From NCBI GenBank assembly GCA_947589045.1, contig CANQBQ010000017.1, forward strand, positions 1 through 42,825: a DNA stretch of 42,825 bases. Direction: 5' to 3'. Source of the DNA: an uncultured Clostridia bacterium. GTDB taxonomy: Bacteria; Bacillota; Clostridia; Monoglobales; Monoglobaceae. Each line of letters opens with the position of its first letter. Within the stretch, counting starts at the first letter, position 1. This document shows positions 1 to 4,153 of the stretch, piece by piece. Made by a program: the position numbers and the translations under genes. The notes beneath the pieces were generated by a model. It searched no databases, had not been told where the DNA came from, and worked only from the letters and a program-made list of their open reading frames with translations.

Positions 1-50
1 CTGGAGCAGTTCAAAAACAGGTGCTTTTATTATACGCGGAGGTGCAATAT

Positions 51-353
51 ATGGCAGAGGATTTGAAAGCTATATACAAAATATTAAAGTATCTTAGAGA
101 GGCTATGAATTACGAAGAGGCAGATATTGATTTTATATCAGCCAATGCCCTGGGAATAAGCGAAAACTTATGGATAAGTATAGTGGAAATGCTCACCAGC
201 AGCGGCTATATTACAGGCATTGAAGTAAAATACGGCGCTCAGGGCGATAGAGTTTTATCTATCAGCAATTTGCGAATAACTCTCAAAGGTATTGAATATT
301 TAGAGGAAAATTCGCTGATGAGACGCGCGGCAAACATAGCAAAGGGTATTTAA
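51..353 (+). CDS. YjcQ-like phage-associated protein
   Basis: A 100-residue protein resembling the YjcQ family, small winged-helix-like proteins common in Firmicutes prophages; its molecular role is not established. The sequence is highly helical, with an acidic N-terminal half (residues 1-45), a helix-turn-helix-like middle (SENLWISIVEMLTSSGYI) and a C-terminal part containing LRITLKGIEYLEEN, as is usual in this family. I chose the ATG at 51 because GGAGGTG at 38-44 precedes it at good spacing; an in-frame GTG at 21 lies upstream of that ribosome site. The gene is followed by a hairpin terminator. It is the only apparently intact phage-type gene on the plus strand of the remnant. The family assignment is from recognition of the sequence pattern and is moderately sure; function is unknown. 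Confidence 0.7.
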   Translation: MAEDLKAIYKILKYLREAMNYEEADIDFISANALGISENLWISIVEMLTSSGYITGIEVKYGAQGDRVLSISNLRITLKGIEYLEENSLMRRAANIAKGI

Positions 354-391
354 AGACATAATACCCGGAATGTAATTACAACTGAATAAAC

Positions 392-415
392 GCCCCGATT
401 TTCGGGGCTTTTATT
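392..415 (+). terminator. Rho-independent terminator after the YjcQ-like gene
   Basis: The stem GCCCCGA/TCGGGGC (392-408) is followed by TTTTATTA. It ends the transcript of the YjcQ-like gene. The 11-mer CTTTTATTATG that forms its T-tract recurs after other hairpins in this segment. Confidence 0.85.
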
Positions 416-418
416 ATG

Positions 419-519
419 CCCTGAGTATGGCATTAAACTACTTCTCCTTTTTTTATTTTTTATATTTATAGCCCTTGGGCGCGAAACAAGGGCGAGTCCT
501 GAGTATGACTTAAAACTGC
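419..519 (+). repeat. Imperfect direct repeat flanking a hairpin
   Basis: CCTGAGTATG begins two 23-bp imperfect copies (about 419-441 and 497-519; about 19 of 23 positions match). Between them is a stem-loop GCCCTTG...CAAGGGC (471-493). The stretch 354-574 has no gene. It looks like duplicated phage intergenic or leader sequence in front of the truncated scaffold gene start at 575. Confidence 0.5.
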
Positions 520-572
520 TCTTTTATTATGCAAAAAATAAATAATATATATTCAAGAAATGGGGGGTGAAA

Positions 573-1025
573 TTATGGCAGAAGCAGGAACAGGAACCGG
601 CGGAGTTCAGGCAAACACAGGCAGCCCAACGCCTGCGGCAAACAACAGCGGTCTCGGCTTAACTCTGCTCTCGCCTTTTCAATATCCGCCTCATTTTTCT
701 TTCTGAGTTCCTCAGCTTTTTCCTCGGCGTTCATTTTTGCGAACCGCGCGGCCTCGTCCTGCTCGTCCTTGATTTGCTTACGGATTTCCGCTTCCATCTT
801 GGTTCTCGATGTTTTCAAAGCCTGCTGAACACGTTTGTCGGCTTCCGCCTGCAAAGCTTTGTTAAATTCTTCCTCTGTGTAAGTTTTAGGCGTCACATCC
901 TGCTGTCCCGCTCCGTTGGCGGCTCCGTTCGTTCCCGCATTGTCGGGGGCTCCCGTCGGAGTTCCCGCACCATCGAGCCCGATTCCCGCGCCCCCGTTAT
1001 TCGTAACATTCAAAATCTCAGCCAT
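573..1025 (-). pseudogene. Phage scaffold protein (DUF4355/GP20-like), 3' end lost
   Basis: Minus-strand gene starting at the ATG at 1025-1023, with AAAGGAGA just upstream (1031-1038 on the plus strand). The product begins MAEILNVTNNGG, followed by a Gly/Ala/Asn-rich linker and then a charged coiled coil (TYTEEEFNKALQAEADKR... to EADIEKARAEL, roughly residues 48-122). This is the pattern of phage capsid scaffolding proteins, which template prohead assembly and are then removed. After residue 122 or so the frame runs into the reverse complement of the plus-strand fragment at 575-660 and ends at 573 with a low-quality tail, so the C-terminal half is missing. The real phage portion is about 660-1025. 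It is read as a decayed gene; the exact scaffold family is inferred, not proven. Confidence 0.65.
575..706 (+). pseudogene. Truncated N-terminus of a phage scaffold-like protein
   Basis: An ATG at 575 preceded by GGGGGG (562-567) opens a frame of 43 codons. Its first 28 or so residues (MAEAGTGTGG..., rich in Gly, Ala, Asn, Thr and Pro) look like the low-complexity N-terminus of a phage scaffold or DUF4355-type protein. They resemble in style the start of the gene facing it on the other strand. From about base 660 the reading frame enters antisense sequence of that opposite gene and stops at 704-706, so the gene has lost its body. I infer a rearrangement breakpoint near 660. Whether a 43-residue peptide is made is unknown. 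Confidence 0.55.
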
Positions 1026-1040
1026 AATAATCTCCTTTCT

Positions 1041-1162
1041 TTGTCTCGGCAACCTGCGTTTTGCTCATTTCTCCGCAAAGCGGGAAAAACTCGCCCGCTT
1101 CGGTGCCCCGGTTCCTAGTCCCTAGTCTCTAGTCCCTGTGTGGGCTCCCTGCATCTCCTCAT
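1041..1162 (-). other. Leader segment with strong SD, aborted mini-ORF, heptamer repeats and hairpin
   Basis: On the minus strand a near-perfect ribosome site (AGGAGGTGAT, about 1167-1176) precedes an ATG at 1162. That ATG opens only 15 codons, stopping at 1115. The stop falls in three tandem heptamers CTAGTC(C/T) (plus-strand 1115-1135). Next comes a hairpin AAGCGGG/CCCGCTT (1078-1100), then a second short frame (MSKTQVAETK...) that overlaps the ribosome site of the scaffold gene. The arrangement looks like an insertion, or a fusion, between a start signal and the gene it once served. Confidence 0.4.
1115..1135. repeat. Three tandem CTAGTC(C/T) heptamers
   Basis: Three consecutive 7-bp units (1115-1121, 1122-1128, 1129-1135) differ at one position in the middle unit. 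They lie in non-coding DNA upstream (minus strand) of the scaffold remnant. Confidence 0.8.
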
Positions 1163-1184
1163 AACATCACCTCCTGTTTTTTCG

Positions 1185-1212
1185 CATAATAAAAGCACCC
1201 CGAAAGGTGCTT
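1185..1212 (-). terminator. Terminator after the candidate immunity gene
   Basis: On the minus strand AAGCACC, a 6-nt loop and GGTGCTT form a stem (plus-strand arms 1193-1199 and 1206-1212), followed by TTTTATTATG. It lies about 65 bases downstream of the stop at 1276 and closes the toxin/candidate-immunity pair. Confidence 0.8.
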
Positions 1213-1275
1213 ATAAACTGTATTTAGTTTTACATTATCACAATAATGTGATTGTATTCATTTCTAACTTTTTCT

Positions 1276-1509
1276 TTAATCAATTACTTCTATCTTGTCA
1301 ATTTCAGGTAAGGTAATACATGTAACTCCACTTGAATAAGTTTTTGTCCTTAATCCAATTTCTGCAACTTCAGGAGTGTTATCAAGAGCTTTAGTAAACC
1401 CGCAGCATAAACCTATAATTTCATCACCATCGTTACAAAAAACCCGGATGTTTCTTTTAAGATTATTTTTGACAAACTTTTCTAATTCAAGTTCATTTGA
1501 AAATTTCAT
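1276..1509 (-). CDS. Small Sm-like beta-barrel protein, candidate immunity protein
   Basis: A 77-residue acidic protein that I do not recognise with certainty. After a short N-terminal helix (residues 4-18) it shows alternating strands in the order IRVFCNDGDEIIGLCCGF, EVAEIGLRTKT, VTCITLPEIDKIEVI. This is reminiscent of small Sm/SH3-like barrels found in clostridial prophages. The ATG at 1509 lies one base beyond the stop of the toxin-bearing MuF gene. Its ribosome site (AAAGGA) is inside the end of that gene, so the two are almost certainly cotranscribed and translationally coupled. In polymorphic-toxin loci the gene directly after the toxin domain is usually its immunity gene; that role is inferred here only from position and size. 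An ordinary phage morphogenesis accessory is the alternative. Confidence 0.6.
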   Translation of the reverse strand: MKFSNELELEKFVKNNLKRNIRVFCNDGDEIIGLCCGFTKALDNTPEVAEIGLRTKTYSSGVTCITLPEIDKIEVID

Positions 1510-1510
1510 G

Positions 1511-2308
1511 CTAATCGTCCAGTCCTTTCGCTCCCGGTACTATGTGTGTGCCATTCTTACTGTAATGAATTGTAAATTTTTTTGTTGCATTTTCATCGCC
1601 GGATGCATTAACAATAATTCCTATATTTTTATCAATTTTAACGCATTCCTTATTACTCCATTTGCCTTTTCGGTCTCTTTGTATTTCTCCCATTCCCGCA
1701 TACTTATTTACAAGCTCCTGTGCTTCCTGTATAGAAACAGCCAAATAACTTCTGCCCGGAATATAATTATTATGTCCTAAAATATGCTTGCCTTGTTTGC
1801 CCTCGTGAATAGTCAAATTATAACTATTTCTTATTCGCTCCTGTATTCTTTTATCGCTATATTTTAATTTTAAATCCTCATACTTAGCCTTGTCATCATT
1901 ATACTTCACGCCAACAAATTTGTCAAAGGTTTTCGGCATGTTTTCTGCTCCGAGGACATTAACATATCTGTCATATTGCTCTCTGTCCGAGTTGCGCCGA
2001 TAGAATATCTCGACATCTTTAATCCGTTTTTCAAACGCCTCTCGCTGCTCGTCGGTCATACTGCTTATCCACTCGTCATAACTCATATTATCGATTTTGT
2101 GACCTTTGCCCGTCAGAGGGTCACGCGCCCATCGGCGAGCATACTCGGTCGACATCGTGAATGTGCATCGACAATTCGGATGTATCGTGGGAAAGTTCAC
2201 TCCTTCAACCCTCTCACTCGTCTTAAAAATCCGATTGTCAAGCGGAGCACACTTCTCGCATGTCCTCTCGTCCAGCGTTGCGAGATATTTGTATTGTTCT
2301 ATACCCAA
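1511..2308 (-). pseudogene. 5'-truncated MuF minor head protein with polymorphic toxin C-terminus
   Basis: The first 50 residues are the tail end of a phage Mu gpF/SPP1 gp7-type minor head domain: GIEQYKYLATLDERTCEKCAPLD followed by HPNCRC, with the conserved C17, C20, H43, C46 and C48. A linker (about 51-160) follows, then a C-terminal domain of about 100 residues. Its motifs (KQGKHILGHNNY, YAGMGEI, IHYSKNGTHIVPG) match polymorphic toxin type 50 (Ntox50)-like predicted RNases. MuF-toxin fusions are a described class of temperate-phage polymorphic toxins. The head domain lacks its N-terminal bulk. In frame upstream, residues AYKEL still look native, then the sequence becomes Lys/Asn-rich and stops at 2387. 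The only start codon is TTG at 2308, directly abutting AAGGAG, which is poor spacing. The gene may be silent, or may release a shortened toxin. The toxin domain itself looks intact. Confidence 0.7.
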
Positions 2309-2356
2309 CTCCTTGTACGCTTTTTGTTTTTTATTCTCTTTTAAGTTATTCTTCTT

Positions 2357-2385
2357 TTTATATTTGTATCGTTGTTGTGATACAA
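2357..2385 (-). promoter_or_regulatory. Candidate minus-strand promoter facing the toxin gene
   Basis: On the minus strand TTGTAT (plus 2380-2385), a 17-base spacer and TATAAA (plus 2357-2362) form a moderate sigma-A promoter about 50 bases upstream of the TTG start of the truncated toxin gene. Confidence 0.45.
2364..2385. promoter_or_regulatory. Palindromic operator-like site between divergent promoters
   Basis: TTGTATC, 8 bases, GATACAA is a perfect 7+7 inverted repeat. It overlaps the minus-strand promoter and lies 15 bases before the -35 box of the plus-strand promoter. This is the layout of a phage repressor operator; the binding protein is not in the window. Confidence 0.5.
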
Positions 2386-2399
2386 TTTATATTTTGTTG

Positions 2400-2428
2400 T
2401 TGACAGATTTATTTTGTTTTGGTATAAT
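2400..2428 (+). promoter_or_regulatory. Consensus sigma-A promoter
   Basis: TTGACA (2400-2405), 17 bases, TATAAT (2423-2428) is a perfect match to the vegetative consensus, firing on the plus strand. The region downstream has a terminator-like hairpin at 2682-2720 and no convincing plus-strand gene. Confidence 0.8.
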
Positions 2429-2453
2429 GTTTTTCGTGAGGTGGTGAGCCTTT

Positions 2454-2485
2454 GCCGAGGCATATATTAAAATATACACCTCGGC
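2454..2485 (-). other. Stem-loop just after the 42-codon gene
   Basis: On the minus strand GCCGAGG and CCTCGGC close a stem that continues through an A/T-rich section. In minus-strand RNA two U-G/G-U pairs keep it at 15 pairs, whereas in plus-strand RNA those two positions are A/C mismatches. No T-run follows on the minus strand, so it is not a classical terminator. Confidence 0.5.
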
Positions 2486-2493
2486 GAGATACC

Positions 2494-2622
2494 TTACTCT
2501 GCTTCGGATTTTTCGGAGCCTTTGAAAGTATCGTATGCTTCATCAAACGTTGCGTACTCTACGCCATCGGCGCCTAAAAATCCGAAGCCAGTATCGACGT
2601 GTTCTAAGTTTTCTTGCTGCAA
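2494..2622 (-). CDS. Small acidic 42-residue protein, unknown
   Basis: Minus-strand frame from a TTG at 2622 preceded by AAGGAGGTGAT (plus 2627-2636) at ideal spacing, ending with TAA at 2494-2496. The 42-residue product is acidic (QQENLEHVDTGFGFLGADG... to a GSEKSEAE end) with no membrane segment or recognised motif. Its excellent ribosome site and position upstream of the MuF gene suggest one of the tiny phage genes that often sit between head genes, but I cannot name it. The coding sequence contains a 13-bp perfect inverted repeat (2501-2513 with 2576-2588). The gene may therefore also be, or overlap, a structured RNA, and it is antisense to the transcript expected from the promoter at 2400-2428. 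Confidence 0.5.
   Translation of the reverse strand: MQQENLEHVDTGFGFLGADGVEYATFDEAYDTFKGSEKSEAE
2501..2588. repeat. 13-bp perfect inverted repeat enclosing 62 bases
   Basis: GCTTCGGATTTTT (2501-2513) and AAAAATCCGAAGC (2576-2588) are exact reverse complements. A smaller hairpin GCGTA-ctc-TACGC (2552-2564) lies inside. The arms coincide with the GFGFL and KSEA parts of the 42-codon gene. Confidence 0.7.
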
Positions 2623-2651
2623 GACATCACCTCCTTTCAGAATATGGACAA

Positions 2652-2722
2652 GGTAAAGCTTTGTTCGTGTTTCGTATCAATACAGCGGGTCAGTCGTCCA
2701 AAACTTTACCGCTGTTTTTTTG
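2652..2722 (+). terminator. Terminator with possible competing antiterminator pairing
   Basis: ACAGCGG (2682-2688) pairs with CCGCTGT (2709-2715) and is followed by TTTTTTG, a plausible plus-strand terminator with a long loop. An upstream GGTAAAG (2652-2658) can instead pair with CTTTACC (2704-2710), which shares two bases with the terminator arm. From 2723 to the Fic promoter at 2852 I see only A/T-rich non-coding sequence and the half-repeat at 2764-2777. Confidence 0.5.
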
Positions 2723-2763
2723 TTTTTTATCTCCCTGTTTGTATAATTATGCTACTACCAAAT

Positions 2764-2777
2764 GTCACGCCTCACGA
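2764..2777 (+). repeat. Partial copy of the repeat that ends the Fic unit
   Basis: GTCACGCCTCACGA resembles GTCACGCCTCTCACGA at 3729-3744, which forms the terminator after the Fic gene. The two copies bracket the Fic gene in direct orientation. Confidence 0.4.
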
Positions 2778-2851
2778 AATATGTGAGTTGAAATTGAATT
2801 ATACCTATTTAATTTTAATGCTAATTTAAAGTTAATTTTTAAGGAAATGAT

Positions 2852-2880
2852 TAGACATTTACAATAAATTGTGTTAAAAT
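2852..2880 (+). promoter_or_regulatory. Promoter of the Fic gene
   Basis: TAGACA (2852-2857), 17 bases, TAAAAT (2875-2880): each box has one mismatch to the sigma-A consensus. It lies about 40 bases before the chosen start. Confidence 0.55.
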
Positions 2881-2922
2881 ATAAGAGATTGATATGTGCG
2901 AGTTTGCGAGAATAGGATAGTG

Positions 2923-3690
2923 ATGAGTATGGAAAAATTGTTAAATCGTATTGATGAATACAAAAAAGTTATAGATGATTATCGTCCGTTAAAACCTGAA
3001 GAGCTAAAAGAATTGGACGATTATTTCCGCATAGGGACGACATATTCTTCAAACGCTATTGAAGGGAACACCCTTACAATTACCGAAACAAAAATTTTAA
3101 TTGAAGATGGAATAACAATCGGCGGTAAGCCCATAAAGGATTGTTATGAAGCGGTGGGACACGCAAAAGCGTATGATTATATGTTGGAGATTGCAAGGAG
3201 TAAAGATTTTTGTTTCAGCGAGGAGATAATAAAAAATTTGCACAAATTGTTCTATTCGGGAATTGACGTGCAGAATGCGGGGCAATATCGTACGCATCAG
3301 GTTTTTATAACGGGAACCGAGTATATACCGCCAAAGCCGGAAGAAGTAAAGCGGCTTATGAAAGAATTTACCGATGAATTGAATAACAAAAGAAATACGC
3401 TCCATCCCGTGATTTTAGCGGCATATGCACACAGACGATTGGTCGATATTCATCCGTTCACTGACGGCAACGGCAGATGTGCGCGGTTACTTATGAATAT
3501 GATCTTGGTTAATAAAGGCTATCAGATTGTAACCATACCTCCGATTTTGAGGAATGACTATATTTCGGCATTAAAGGCGGCTCAGAAAGAGCACAATCCC
3601 AATGACCGCGCATTTTATACCTTGATTGCGAATTGCGAAATTGAAGCCCAAAAGGATTTTTGCCGAATGTTTAACTTGGAAATCTCATAA
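2923..3690 (+). CDS. Fic/DOC family AMP-transferase-like protein
   Basis: A 255-residue Fic protein. Such enzymes usually transfer AMP from ATP to a hydroxyl group of a target protein. The catalytic motif is complete: HPFTDGNGRCAR from residue 177, with the catalytic His177, the Asp/Gly/Asn anion-binding residues and Arg185. An N-terminal autoinhibitory motif of the [S/T]xxxE[G/N] type is present (SNAIEG, residues 43-48), which makes this a self-inhibited class II Fic protein, and a target-flap region (about 125-140) precedes the core. I chose the ATG at 2923 because AGGA (2914-2917) lies 5 bases upstream; GTG at 2896 and ATG at 2929 are alternatives. It has its own promoter and terminator and sits between phage debris and housekeeping genes, so it is probably acquired cargo. 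The substrate is unknown. Confidence 0.9.
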   Translation: MSMEKLLNRIDEYKKVIDDYRPLKPEELKELDDYFRIGTTYSSNAIEGNTLTITETKILIEDGITIGGKPIKDCYEAVGHAKAYDYMLEIARSKDFCFSEEIIKNLHKLFYSGIDVQNAGQYRTHQVFITGTEYIPPKPEEVKRLMKEFTDELNNKRNTLHPVILAAYAHRRLVDIHPFTDGNGRCARLLMNMILVNKGYQIVTIPPILRNDYISALKAAQKEHNPNDRAFYTLIANCEIEAQKDFCRMFNLEIS

Positions 3691-3730
3691 TTGTTTTTGA
3701 AAAACGCGCTGTTTTCCTAAGCCATATAGT

Positions 3731-3760
3731 CACGCCTCTCACGAGGCGTGTGCTTTTATT
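3731..3760 (+). terminator. Terminator after the Fic gene
   Basis: CACGCCT (3731-3737) pairs with AGGCGTG (3744-3750), followed by TGCTTTTATT. It carries the same CTTTTATTATG tail as the phage terminators upstream. Confidence 0.8.
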
Positions 3761-3796
3761 ATGTGCTTTCGTCTGCTTTGTGTGTCAAAAAATGTA

Positions 3797-3825
3797 TTGA
3801 CAATCCGCCCGTTCAATGCTATCCT
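3797..3825 (+). promoter_or_regulatory. Promoter of mtrB
   Basis: TTGACA (3797-3802), 17 bases, TATCCT (3820-3825). It is the first promoter on the chromosomal side of the Fic unit and probably drives mtrB, perhaps extending into pyk. I see no (G/U)AG repeat series in the 60-base leader that would indicate autoregulation by TRAP. Confidence 0.6.
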
Positions 3826-3884
3826 AAATATGGGTAAATGTTTAAAAAATTACCGCAAGCTGACAAATTCTGGAGGAATATTTT

Positions 3885-4115
3885 ATGGAAGTCACAGATA
3901 CGATTAACGGAGGAGATTACATCGCGGTGCTTGCCGAGGAGGACGGCGTAAACATTATAGGTCTTACCAGAGGCAAGGACACAAAATTTCACCACACCGA
4001 GAAGCTCGACCGCGGCGAGGTGTATATCGCTCAGTTCACCGAAAACACCTCTGCCATAAAGGTTCACGGCAAGGCGAAGATATACACAAAAATGGGTGTA
4101 ATTCAGGGCGAATAG
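3885..4115 (+). CDS. mtrB: trp RNA-binding attenuation protein (TRAP)
   Basis: A 76-residue homologue of TRAP, the ring-forming protein that binds tryptophan and then wraps RNA carrying (G/U)AG repeats to shut down trp operon expression. The core is unmistakable: GVNIIGLTRG, DTKFHHTEKLD, GEVYIAQFTENTSAIKV match the Bacillus protein almost residue for residue. The tryptophan-contact segments (Thr28 and Gly30 region, and the QFTENTS loop) are present. Of the RNA-binding KKR triad of B. subtilis TRAP (Lys37, Lys56, Arg58), the two lysines are kept (Lys40, Lys59) but the arginine is His61. A good ribosome site (GGAGGA, 3872-3877) precedes the ATG. The gene is not next to folE (mtrA) or trp genes as in Bacillus but stands 38 bases before pyk. 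Identity is very sure; altered RNA preference is only a possibility. Confidence 0.93.
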   Translation: MEVTDTINGGDYIAVLAEEDGVNIIGLTRGKDTKFHHTEKLDRGEVYIAQFTENTSAIKVHGKAKIYTKMGVIQGE

Positions 4116-4153
4116 AAAATCAAACACAAATAAACGAAGGGAGTTCCACAGAT

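Noticed and set aside
1115-1135. Tandem heptamers as a possible CRISPR or iteron array
   Set aside because: There are only three units of 7 bp without spacers, no cas or replication gene, and no spacing regularity beyond this stretch.
2448-2573. Plus-strand frame from a TTG after GAGGTGGTGA, about 41 codons
   Set aside because: It is entirely antisense to the better supported minus-strand 42-codon gene and its translation resembles no protein family. The ribosome site alone is not enough.
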